Of a DNA stretch of 44,433 bases, positions 29,875 to 36,826 are shown piece by piece. The notes beneath the pieces were generated by a model that worked only from the letters and a program-made list of their open reading frames with translations, was not told where the DNA came from and did no database searches. Both the position numbers and the translations under genes were made by a program. Each line of letters starts with the position of its first letter. Within the stretch, counting starts at the first letter, position 1. The stretch comes from Actinomycetota bacterium (GTDB lineage: Bacteria > Actinomycetota > Acidimicrobiia > IMCC26256 > JACPCJ01). The stretch spans positions 1-44,433 of the forward strand of contig JACPCJ010000068.1 of the NCBI GenBank assembly GCA_016179865.1. The letters are read 5' to 3'.

Positions 29875-30642
29875 CTAGCGGCCCGCGGCGCGCAGGGGGC
29901 GCTCGCGGCGGGGGGCGTTTGAGTCGCGGCGGTGCACCTGGCGGCGGCCGTTCGATCCCGCCGTCCGGGGAGCCGCCCTCGGACGAGCGACACGGCGCGG
30001 CTTCGGCGGCGCCTCAGCGACCGGGGGCGCGGGCGGGATCCAGGCCAGGGGCCGGGTCAGTGCATTCAGGGCGGCCACGTCACGTTTGGTGGTGACGATC
30101 AGGAGGAAGAACCCGACGACGGCGCACACCGCGGCGGGACCCCAGAAGCGGGGCTGCTCCAGGAGGCCGTCCCACGAGGAAGACAGCTGGGCCGCCTCGA
30201 AGGCACCGAGGGCGAGTCCCCATCCCAGCGCTCGGAAGCTGGGGAGCCTCCATCCGCCGCCCTGCGCGATCGTCGGTGTTCGAGCGGCGAGGACCCGGGC
30301 CGGGGCGAGCGTCCGAACGAACCGGAGCCGCCAGCCGACCAGGTAGACCGTGAACCCACCGGCGAGAAGGCCGGCGATCAGCGCCGTGCCACCGCCGTCC
30401 TCCCGTAACGCCTCGATCATCGAGGCGCTGAACAACCCGGCCCACGCGTTGGCCCAGATGAGGGTCGCAAAGGCGAGGGTGAGGGCGGTGACTGCCGCGT
30501 ACCGCAGGCACGGGGCGAGCGATCGGGCCAGGATCCGCTGGGTGGCAGTGCCCACCCGCTGCCCGCGCCGCCTGGCCCGCACCAGGCTGACAGCGAAGTA
30601 CACGCCGTACTGAATGCCGAGCACGAGAACCAGCGTTTGCAT
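29875..30642 (-). CDS. Integral membrane protein of unknown function
   Basis: The 255-residue product has about five hydrophobic segments: MQTLVLVLGIQYGVYFAVSL, LRYAAVTALTLAFATLIWAN, ALIAGLLAGGFTVYLVGWRL, RALGWGLALGAFEAAQL and WGPAAVCAVVGFFLLIVTT. A basic, Pro/Arg-rich cytoplasmic tail of about 50 residues follows. ATG at 30642 starts directly on the first membrane helix; a longer open frame upstream has no membrane or domain features. It is divergent from the Ser/Gly-rich surface protein gene, with 86 bp between them. No family was recognised. Confidence 0.7.
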   Translation of the reverse strand: MQTLVLVLGIQYGVYFAVSLVRARRRGQRVGTATQRILARSLAPCLRYAAVTALTLAFATLIWANAWAGLFSASMIEALREDGGGTALIAGLLAGGFTVYLVGWRLRFVRTLAPARVLAARTPTIAQGGGWRLPSFRALGWGLALGAFEAAQLSSSWDGLLEQPRFWGPAAVCAVVGFFLLIVTTKRDVAALNALTRPLAWIPPAPPVAEAPPKPRRVARPRAAPRTAGSNGRRQVHRRDSNAPRRERPLRAAGR

Positions 30643-30715
30643 GGGTGAACTCTCGGCACGTTTGTCCGGGTTCTTGACTGTCGGAAGGGTGCGCGTGATT
30701 TGAGGACTCGGCTCG

Positions 30716-30721
30716 TACCAT
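30716..30721 (+). promoter_or_regulatory. -10 hexamer TACCAT before the Ser/Gly/Asp-rich protein gene
   Basis: TACCAT ends exactly 7 nt before ATG 30729 with no Shine-Dalgarno between, again the leaderless arrangement. Confidence 0.45.
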
Positions 30722-30728
30722 CCTCCGA

Positions 30729-31496
30729 ATGGTCCCGAAGTCCATCCCCGAACTGGCGCTCGCCGGCCTTCTGGTCGTCGGCTCGGTGCTCGGCCAGGCC
30801 GACGGTTCCAGCAGCGGTTCCAGCAGTGGGTCGACCGCCAGCGAGTCCGACGGCTCGAGTAGCGGCTCGGGCACCGGAGGCGGGGGCGGCGGGGGCGATG
30901 GCGGCGAGAGCTTCGACGACGACGGCGGCGGGGACGGGAGCTTCGACGGCGGCGGGGACGGGAGCTTCGACGGCGACGAGAGCGGCGAGAGCGGCGAGAG
31001 CGGCGAGAGCGGCGAGAGCTTCGACGATGGCGGGGGAGACGACCCTGACGGCGTGGATTCCGGCGGCGACGGTGCTCCGTCCGAGGAGTTGGTGACCGAA
31101 GAGCCTTCCGTTGACGACGATGGAGGAACCGCTCAGTCGACGGGTGATGGCAGCTCGGGCACGGGGTCATCCGGGGCCGGAGGGGGTGACGACGAGCCGA
31201 GTGACGGCGGCTCGGGCGCGGGGAACTCCGGCACCTCCGACACCGGCGACTCCACCTCGCCCGTCGGCGACTCCACGTGCGAGGGAGGGTCCGACTCGGA
31301 GTTCCTCGACACCAATTGCGCGGCCGGCGACTCCTTCTACTCCCCCGAGGACCGCGGCGAACTCGGCGCCCCTGCCGAGGAGCCGGACGCCGAGCAGGCG
31401 GTGCTGGCGACGATCGCCGTGCTGATGTTCCTGCTCGTCTTTGTCGCCTGGATCGCCGTCGGTGTTCGGCGAGGCCGGCAGGGAGGTGCCGGGTGA
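30729..31496 (+). CDS. Exported Ser/Gly/Asp-rich low-complexity protein with C-terminal anchor
   Basis: A hydrophobic N-terminus (LALAGLLVVGSVLG, cleavage likely near GQA-DG) is followed by about 190 residues of Gly, Ser, Asp and Glu repeats. A short ordered part has two Cys (GDSTCEGGSDSEFLDTNCAA), and one membrane helix (VLATIAVLMFLLVFVAWIAV) precedes a basic tail. This is a type I membrane protein with a highly acidic extracellular stalk, perhaps a surface or Ca2+-binding layer protein. GTG of the DUF2238-like gene overlaps its stop, so the two are coupled. Function unknown. Confidence 0.78.
   Translation: MVPKSIPELALAGLLVVGSVLGQADGSSSGSSSGSTASESDGSSSGSGTGGGGGGGDGGESFDDDGGGDGSFDGGGDGSFDGDESGESGESGESGESFDDGGGDDPDGVDSGGDGAPSEELVTEEPSVDDDGGTAQSTGDGSSGTGSSGAGGGDDEPSDGGSGAGNSGTSDTGDSTSPVGDSTCEGGSDSEFLDTNCAAGDSFYSPEDRGELGAPAEEPDAEQAVLATIAVLMFLLVFVAWIAVGVRRGRQGGAG
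30933..31018 (+). repeat. Tandem repeats in the acidic stalk
   Basis: A 24-nt unit (GACGGGAGCTTCGACGGCGG and four more bases) is repeated about twice, followed by four copies of the 9-nt unit GAGAGCGGC encoding Glu-Ser-Gly. The copy number probably varies between strains. Confidence 0.8.
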
Positions 31497-32143
31497 TCGG
31501 GCCCGGCCGCGCCGTTCGCGACGTCATCCAGCGCCACCCCGGCCCCTTGGCGGCCAAGTTCACTTACGTGGCGGCGTTCGTGAGCTTCGGGCTCATCCGC
31601 GGTGACGACCGGGTCTGGTCGTACGTCTTCGTGATCACGGTGCTCCTGGTGACGGTGAGCTTCATTCACCGGGTTGCCCGCTTCAGCCGGCCGGTGGCGT
31701 GGGCACTCGCGGCCTCGGGCGCCGTGCACATGGCCGGCGGGATCCTGCCGTCACCCGAGCGCGGCGCCGCCATCCTCTACGAGACCTGGCTCATCGACGG
31801 CCTGCTGAAGTATGACCAGCTCGCCCACCTGTTCGGCACGGCCGTCATCACCGTTGCCTGCTGGGAATTGCTCGCCCACTACCTCGATCACGCCAAGGCG
31901 ACCCCCGCAGGCCACGCCGCCCTGGCGGCGGTGATGGGAATCGGATTCGGCGCCGTCAACGAGGTCTACGAGTTCCTGTCCTCGACGCGTTTCTCAGGGC
32001 TGTTCATCGGCGGCTTTCAGAACATGGGCTGGGATCTGGTGTTCAACCTCTTCGGGGCCGCCGCCGCCGGCCTGTTCCTAGGCCTGAGTCTGGCGAGGCC
32101 GCGGGTCACGAACGGCGTGGAGGTTTCTGTCACACCGGGCTGA
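31493..32143 (+). CDS. DUF2238 (YjdF-like) integral membrane protein
   Basis: The 216-residue protein has about five to six membrane segments: FTYVAAFVSFGLI, VWSYVFVITVLLVTVSFI, VAWALAASGAVHMAGGIL, LAHLFGTAVITVACWELLAH, GHAALAAVMGIGFGAVNEVY and GWDLVFNLFGAAAAGLFLGL. The conserved polar set KYDQLAHLFG, GFGAVNEVYEF and NMGWDLVFN is the mark of the DUF2238 family. GTG at 31493 overlaps the preceding stop (GTGA). Biochemical function of the family is not known to me; its coupling to the acidic surface protein suggests they work together at the membrane. Confidence 0.8.
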   Translation: MIGPGRAVRDVIQRHPGPLAAKFTYVAAFVSFGLIRGDDRVWSYVFVITVLLVTVSFIHRVARFSRPVAWALAASGAVHMAGGILPSPERGAAILYETWLIDGLLKYDQLAHLFGTAVITVACWELLAHYLDHAKATPAGHAALAAVMGIGFGAVNEVYEFLSSTRFSGLFIGGFQNMGWDLVFNLFGAAAAGLFLGLSLARPRVTNGVEVSVTPG

Positions 32144-32193
32144 GATGCTGTCCCTGCCTTCCCCCGAACGCTGCCACCGCCGGAGGAAGGTCG

Positions 32194-33096
32194 ATGGACA
32201 GACGCCTCATCCGTCATTCTCGCCGCCAGCACGGGCTCTTCACGCTCGCCCAAGCGCTCGCCGCCGGCTTCACCTACCCGACTATCCGGCGCCGTCTGGC
32301 GACAGGGGTCTGGGAGCAGGTGGAGCCGAAGGTCTACCGAGTGGCCGGTGCGCCGCTCGGGTGGCGGCAGCGACTTCTCGCCCTCGTTCTGACCACGGGT
32401 GGCGTGGCATCCGGTGCGGCGGCCGCTGCGCTCTACGGCCTCGTTCCGGAGGGAGCGCTTGAGGTGTCCGTGGCACGCGAGGGTGCGAGCCTTCGCCACC
32501 GTCGGCCCGAGGTCCGTGTCGTTGGCGTGCTCACGTTCACCGACATCGCGACCGTTGATGGCATCCCCAGCACGCGCCCAGCCCGGACGCTGGTCGATCT
32601 TGCGTCCCGCATGCCGCTGGGCGAGTTCGAGGACGTGCTCGACCTTGCCCTCGTCCGGCGCGTCGTCAACCGAGCGCGCCTCCAGCTGTGTGCCGAACGG
32701 CTGTGGACTCCGCGACGACCCGGATGCGCAGCCGTGCTTCGCCTCCTCGAAGCACGGCATCCGCAGCTCGAACGGGCGCGGAATGAGTGGGAGGCCCTCG
32801 TCCTCCGGCTCTGCCGCCGCTTCGGGCTCCCGGATCCCGTCCCCAACTACCGCGTCTTCGTTGGTGGCCGGTGGCGAGAGATCGACGCCGCCTGGCCGGG
32901 TGAGAAGGTGGCGGTGGAGTTCGACGGGTTCGTGCCGCACTCGTCGCGGCGGCAGTTCGATGACGACCGGGTTCGTCAGAACGACCTCGTCGACGACGGG
33001 TGGAGGCCGTTCCGGCTCACCAAGACGGCGCTCGCACGCGACCCGGGGCGAGCCTTCGAACCGGTCGCCCGGGCTGTCAAACGCGGGCAACTTTGA
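32194..33096 (+). CDS. AbiEi-type winged-helix / DUF559-like nuclease-domain protein
   Basis: The 300-residue protein has an N-terminal helix-turn-helix of AbiEi antitoxin type (HGLFTLAQALAAGFTYPTIR, EQVEPKVYRVAGAP), a middle AbiEi-like domain (IPSTRPARTLVDLASRMPLG) and a C-terminal DUF559/Vsr-like restriction fold. The nuclease-type residues are REIDAAWP, VAVEFDG, and HSSRRQFDDDRVRQNDLVDD. The ATG has a good Shine-Dalgarno (GGAGGAAGG). No AbiEii-type nucleotidyltransferase toxin follows, so it is an orphan. Such solitary proteins are frequent in actinobacteria; whether they act in defence or regulation is unknown. Confidence 0.8.
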   Translation: MDRRLIRHSRRQHGLFTLAQALAAGFTYPTIRRRLATGVWEQVEPKVYRVAGAPLGWRQRLLALVLTTGGVASGAAAAALYGLVPEGALEVSVAREGASLRHRRPEVRVVGVLTFTDIATVDGIPSTRPARTLVDLASRMPLGEFEDVLDLALVRRVVNRARLQLCAERLWTPRRPGCAAVLRLLEARHPQLERARNEWEALVLRLCRRFGLPDPVPNYRVFVGGRWREIDAAWPGEKVAVEFDGFVPHSSRRQFDDDRVRQNDLVDDGWRPFRLTKTALARDPGRAFEPVARAVKRGQL

Positions 33097-33106
33097 ACAT
33101 CAGCGT

Positions 33107-33892
33107 TCAATCCTGCCCGCGATCAAGCCCTTCCACCGCGGTCAGGAAAGCGGGGCGGTCGCCGCCGCCGTCGAGGACGAGGTTGGCGCCGGTGACGAAG
33201 CGGGCGAGGGGAGAGGCAAGGAAGAGGCAGGCGTCGGCGACGTCGGCCGGCTCGCACAGGCGCCCGAGCGGGATGGTTCCGGCCATCGCCGCCAGGCCGG
33301 CGTCGCCTCCGTAGTGCTGCTCGGTTTCGTCGGTGAGCACGGGTCCAGCGGTGACGCAGTTCACGCGAACCTTCGGGGCCCACTCCTGGGCCAGTGACCG
33401 GGTGAGGTTGAGGAGCCCCGCCTTGGCGGCGCCGTACGCGGCGGTGCCCGGCGACGGGCGCATGCCGCTGACGCTCCCCACGTTGAGGATGACGCCGCCA
33501 TCGGGTTGGCCCTGCATCAGCAGGTTGCCGCGCTGGGCCACGTGGAGAGGAGCCAGCAGGTTGAGCCGGATGATGGCGTCGTGGAAACGGGGCGAGGCGG
33601 TAGCGGCGTCGGCGGGGGGTGAGCCCCCGGCGTTGTTTACCACCACGTCGAGGCGCCCCTCGCCGTCGACGACGGCCTGCACGAGCTCGTCGACCTGGTC
33701 TGGCTCCCGCACGTCGGCGGCCACGAACCGGACGCCCTCACCGAGCTTTTCCGGCTCATTGCGCCCGCACACCACGACCGAGGCGCCCCGAGCGGCGAAG
33801 CCGCCGGCGATGGCGAACCCGATCCCGCGGGTGCCCCCGGTGACGAGGACGGCACAGCCGGAGAAGTCGAGGGGGTCGCGATTCGGGCCCAT
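33107..33892 (-). CDS. SDR family oxidoreductase of the steroid locus (Rv3549c-like)
   Basis: The 261-residue SDR has TGGTRGIG at 18-25, NNAGGSPP (87-94), and the catalytic Ser140, Tyr153 and Lys157 (NVGSVSGMRPSPGTAAYGAAK region). The motifs NNAGGSP, LMQGQPDGG and RPSPGTAAYGAAKAGLLNLT match remembered Rv3549c, which lies divergently next to echA20 in M. tuberculosis. Here a three-gene membrane operon separates it from echA20. It is expected to be a dehydrogenase of a HIP-pathway acyl-CoA, but its step is not defined. A TAGATT hexamer 9 nt before the ATG (33902-33907) may be its -10. Confidence 0.88.
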   Translation of the reverse strand: MGPNRDPLDFSGCAVLVTGGTRGIGFAIAGGFAARGASVVVCGRNEPEKLGEGVRFVAADVREPDQVDELVQAVVDGEGRLDVVVNNAGGSPPADAATASPRFHDAIIRLNLLAPLHVAQRGNLLMQGQPDGGVILNVGSVSGMRPSPGTAAYGAAKAGLLNLTRSLAQEWAPKVRVNCVTAGPVLTDETEQHYGGDAGLAAMAGTIPLGRLCEPADVADACLFLASPLARFVTGANLVLDGGGDRPAFLTAVEGLDRGQD

Positions 33893-33918
33893 GGGGGCCC
33901 GAATCTAACCGTCCTTCT

Positions 33919-34155
33919 TCATGCCTCTACGCGGCGGGTGAGCCGTGCGCCGGCGACCAGCGTGACGATGATCCCGGCCCCCAAGGCCAACCCCAGAGCG
34001 AGCCACGCTCCCGGGGCGTCGCCGAGGAGGGGCACCGTGATCCGGTTGCCGACCAGCCAGGTCACCATGAAGGCGAGCGCTCCGATTCCGGCCCCGGTAG
34101 CCCGGGCGGCGATCAGGTCGGCCTTGGCGTCGGTCGGCGGCGCGGTCGTGTTCAT
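33919..34155 (-). CDS. Small two-helix membrane protein, third gene of a membrane operon
   Basis: The 78-residue product has two hydrophobic helices (IGALAFMVTWLVGNRITVPL and AWLALGLALGAGIIVTLVAG) and a basic C-terminus. ATG at 34155 overlaps the stop of the preceding gene (ATGA), so it is coupled to it. No family recognised. It probably forms a small subunit of a complex with the two upstream membrane proteins. Confidence 0.65.
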   Translation of the reverse strand: MNTTAPPTDAKADLIAARATGAGIGALAFMVTWLVGNRITVPLLGDAPGAWLALGLALGAGIIVTLVAGARLTRRVEA

Positions 34156-34556
34156 TCGGCCGCGAACGCCTGGAAGAAGGGCGGGAAGAGCATGAGAGCC
34201 CCGGCGATGCCGAGCGCGAGCCCGACCCAGAACGCCTTCTTCAGGTCGATGTCGCGTTTCCACCACACGGCCCCCAGCCCGAGCCCCGACACGATGAACG
34301 CCAGGGAGCCCAGGATCGTCTTCCCGGCGAGCGGGCCGACGCCGACCGGCCCCTGGAAGTCCTCCAGGAAGACGTGGATCGACTCCGACGCTTCGCTCAG
34401 CACCGTGAACAGTCCGAGCACGAAGATCCCGATGCCGGCGGAGATCATGGCGGCGGCGCCGGGGCCGTCGGGCTTGTCGACCAGGTGCAGGGGCTCCAGC
34501 TCGGGGGCCACGTCCTCGTCGTGGTGGTTGCTTCGGACCTTGGTCCTCGGTGCCAT
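34152..34556 (-). CDS. Membrane protein, second gene of a membrane operon
   Basis: The 134-residue protein has a charged N-terminus (His/Asp/Glu-rich) and three hydrophobic helices: AAMISAGIGIFVLGLFTVLS, TILGSLAFIVSGLGLGAVWW and AFWVGLALGIAGALMLFPPF. The stretch HVFLEDFQGPVGVGPLAGK between helices 1 and 2 probably faces outward. A GGAGAG Shine-Dalgarno precedes the ATG. It lies 46 nt after the four-helix gene and overlaps the next. No family recognised. Confidence 0.68.
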   Translation of the reverse strand: MAPRTKVRSNHHDEDVAPELEPLHLVDKPDGPGAAAMISAGIGIFVLGLFTVLSEASESIHVFLEDFQGPVGVGPLAGKTILGSLAFIVSGLGLGAVWWKRDIDLKKAFWVGLALGIAGALMLFPPFFQAFAAE

Positions 34557-34602
34557 GTTCTCTCCGTTCTCCCGTCTCCGGGGCTCGACGCTGCAGCCCG
34601 GC

Positions 34603-35169
34603 TCAGATGATGGGTGCGACCTTGTTCAGGAAGGCCCCGAACACCCCGCCGATGGCGGCGGCGGCGAATGCGGCCACGAACATCACGATGGTGGCGGCCC
34701 GGAGCCACGGGCGGGTCGCGAGGCGCGCCCCGTAGTACACGATGAGAAACGCTGCCGCCGTGGCGAGAATCGGCGCCGCCCAGGCGATGTGCTCCTTCCA
34801 CTCCATGCCGAAGTCGTGCCACGACGAGGTGTCGCCGCTCACGTTCGACTTCAGGAAGTCACGCGGCGAGCACGACCCTGACGGCTTGATGACGCCGGCG
34901 CACCCGCTCAGGTCCTCTCCGGCCAACTTCTCGCGGTACCACGGATAGACGATCCAGGTGCCGGTGATCACCGTCAGCCACGCCGTGCCAGCCATCACGA
35001 CCGAGCCGACGTACAGCCGGTTCATGCGCTCGGTGATGCCGGCGGTGGTGACGAATCCTGGCCGCAGGCTCCACAGGCCGGCCAGCCCGCCCGAGAATGC
35101 GACCAGGAATACGGCTCCGAGCACCATCCCGTGGATGACTGTCCAGGCTTCGCGGCTACTCAGTTCCAT
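34603..35169 (-). CDS. Four-helix membrane protein with conserved-type His and a Cys pair
   Basis: The 188-residue protein has four predicted helices at about 11-37, 51-76, 128-148 and 158-182. His13 at the start of helix 1 and His127 at the start of helix 3 (EWKEHIAW) sit at membrane edges and could bind haem or a metal. The loop between helices 2 and 3 (77-125) holds Cys90 and Cys100, which could form a disulfide. The ATG at 35169 has a strong AGGAGG Shine-Dalgarno. It is the first gene of a three-gene membrane operon lying between the Rv3549c-like SDR and echA20. A redox role is only a guess. Confidence 0.7.
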   Translation of the reverse strand: MELSSREAWTVIHGMVLGAVFLVAFSGGLAGLWSLRPGFVTTAGITERMNRLYVGSVVMAGTAWLTVITGTWIVYPWYREKLAGEDLSGCAGVIKPSGSCSPRDFLKSNVSGDTSSWHDFGMEWKEHIAWAAPILATAAAFLIVYYGARLATRPWLRAATIVMFVAAFAAAAIGGVFGAFLNKVAPII

Positions 35170-35313
35170 GGCGTCCTCCTGTTCACGTGCACCCCAGTTG
35201 TACCTCGTCTCTGGGCCTCGGACGCAGGGACCGATGGCGGTGGGCTACGGAACAGAGGCCGGTGCAGATCGGGACGAAGGTCCCGGCTCCGGCGGCCTCG
35301 GATAACGTCCGGG

Positions 35314-35319
35314 TATCTA
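35314..35319 (+). promoter_or_regulatory. Candidate -10 TATCTA of the echA20-ipd operon
   Basis: TATCTA lies in the 176-bp divergent gap, 26 nt before GTG 35346, leaving room for the CAGGA Shine-Dalgarno at 35329-35333. No KstR2-like inverted repeat was noticed in this gap. Confidence 0.35.
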
Positions 35320-35345
35320 ACGCCCCGTCAGGAACACCGAGCGCC

Positions 35346-35977
35346 GTGCCCATCACCACCACGATCGATACCCGGATCGCCGAGATCGTCGTCGACGTTC
35401 CGCCGGTGAACGCTCTCACGGTCGCGGGGTGGTTCGACCTGGCCACCCAGGTGACGGCGGCGGGTCAGGACCCGGCCGTGAGCGCTTTGGTGCTCCGGGC
35501 CGAAGGGGAGGGCTTCAACGCCGGCGTCGACATCAAAGAGATGCAGGCCGGCGAGGGGTTTGCCGCCCTCGTGGGTGCCAACCGGGGATGCTTCGCTGCC
35601 TTTAAGGCGGTGTACGAGTGCGCCGTGCCCGTCGTGGCCGCCGTCCACGGGTTCTGCCTCGGGGGTGGGATCGGGCTCGTGGGCAACGCCGACATCATCG
35701 TGGCCAGCGACGACGCCTACTTCGGGCTTCCCGAAGTCGACCGGGGTGCCCTCGGGGCGGCCACCCACCTGGCGAGGCTCGTGCCCCAGCACAAGATGCG
35801 GGCCATGGTGTATCTGGCGGAGCCGTGATCCGGGCCGCCAAGGAGTCGCTGAACGGCATCGACCTGTGGGACGTCAACCGCTCGTACCGCTTCGAGCAGG
35901 GGTTCACCTTCGAGCTGAACCTTCTCGGCGAGGGCGACCGGGCTCGCGACGAGTTCGTGCGCGGCGACGACGAGTAA
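35346..35977 (+). pseudogene. echA20: EchA20-like ring-opening crotonase with deletion and frameshift
   Basis: EchA20 hydrolyses ring D of the unsaturated HIP-CoA derivative. The first part matches well: DYPPVNA-like DVPPVNALTVAGWFDL, GFNAGVDIKEMQAGEGF, ANRGCFAAFKAVYECAVPVV, GFCLGGGIGLVGNADIIVAS and FGLPEVDRGALGAATHL. After MRAMVYLAEP the frame hits TGA (35826-35828), while the true C-terminus resumes one frame over at GTG 35825 (VIRAAKESLNGIDLWDVNRS, RFEQGFTFELNLLGEGDRAR). About 38 residues expected here are absent. Core crotonase residues remain, but the product would be truncated. The rest of the operon is intact, so decay of only this gene is surprising. Confidence 0.85.
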
Positions 35978-35980
35978 TCC

Positions 35981-36826
35981 GTGTCTCCCCGTGACAAGCG
36001 GATGACCGAGGACGAGGTCGTGGCCCAGCTCGCCTCGGGGATGACCATCGGCATCGGCGGATGGGGGTCGAGGCGCAAGCCCATGTCGCTCGTCAGGGCC
36101 ATCGCCCGCTCCGACCTCACCGACCTCACCATCGTCAGCTACGGCGGCCCCGACGTGGGGTTGCTGTGCGCCACCGGCAAGGTGCGCAAGGTCGTCTACT
36201 CGTTCGTCTCCCTCGACTCCATCCCCCTCGAACCCCACTTCCGCAAGGCCCGGGAAGCAGGGCAGCTTGAGGTCGAGGAGTACGACGAGGGGATGTTCCT
36301 GCTCGGACTCCAAGCGGCGGCTTGGCGGGTCCCGTTCCTCCCCACCCGCGCCGGCCTGGGCACCGACCTTCTGGCCCTCTCTCCCGACCTGCGAACCGTC
36401 ACGTCGCCCTACCCCGACCCCTACGAGGACGACGAGGAACACGTCTACGAGGAATTGATCGCCATGCCGGCGCTGCGTCTCGACGTCGCCCTCGTGCACA
36501 TGAACCGGGGCGACGCTTACGGCAACGGCCAGTACCTCGGAGTCGACCCCTACTTCGACGAACTCTTCCTGTGGGCCGCCGAGCGCCGGTTCATGTCGGT
36601 GGAGCAGGTCGTGGACACGGAAGACCTGTCCAAGCTTGGGCCGGTGCAGTCGCTCCGGGTGAACCGGCTCATGGTGGACGGTGTCGTCGAGGCTCCCGGC
36701 GGGGCCTGGTTCACGTCGTGCCAACCCGATTACGAGCGCGACGAAGAACTCCAGGCTCGTTACGCCGAGGCGGCGACGAGCGACGAGGCCTGGGGGGCCT
36801 TCTGGTCGGAGTGGGAGCACCGATGA
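35981..36826 (+). CDS. ipdA: IpdA-like subunit of COCHEA-CoA hydrolase (CoA-transferase fold)
   Basis: IpdA and IpdB form a heteromer that hydrolyses the last steroid ring of COCHEA-CoA. The 281 residues match IpdA closely: GMTIGIGGWGSRRKPMSLVR, YGGPDVGLLCATGKVRKVVY, GLQAAAWRVPFLPTRAGLGT, TVTSPYPDPY, IDPYFDD-like VDPYFDELFLWAAERRFMSV and NRLMVDGVVEAPGGAWFTSC. It is slightly shorter at the C-terminus than the mycobacterial protein (292). GTG 35981 is 3 nt after the echA20 stop; the ATG eight codons later is possible. The stop overlaps ipdB (ATGA). Confidence 0.93.
   Translation: MSPRDKRMTEDEVVAQLASGMTIGIGGWGSRRKPMSLVRAIARSDLTDLTIVSYGGPDVGLLCATGKVRKVVYSFVSLDSIPLEPHFRKAREAGQLEVEEYDEGMFLLGLQAAAWRVPFLPTRAGLGTDLLALSPDLRTVTSPYPDPYEDDEEHVYEELIAMPALRLDVALVHMNRGDAYGNGQYLGVDPYFDELFLWAAERRFMSVEQVVDTEDLSKLGPVQSLRVNRLMVDGVVEAPGGAWFTSCQPDYERDEELQARYAEAATSDEAWGAFWSEWEHR

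Noticed and set aside
35170-35345. KstR2 operator upstream of echA20
   Set aside because: I looked for a CAAG/CTTG-type inverted repeat here and before 20099 and saw none; no regulator gene of that type is in the window.
35826-35828. Selenocysteine or readthrough at the TGA of echA20
   Set aside because: The conserved C-terminus lies in a different frame and about 38 residues are missing, so recoding of TGA would not restore the protein.
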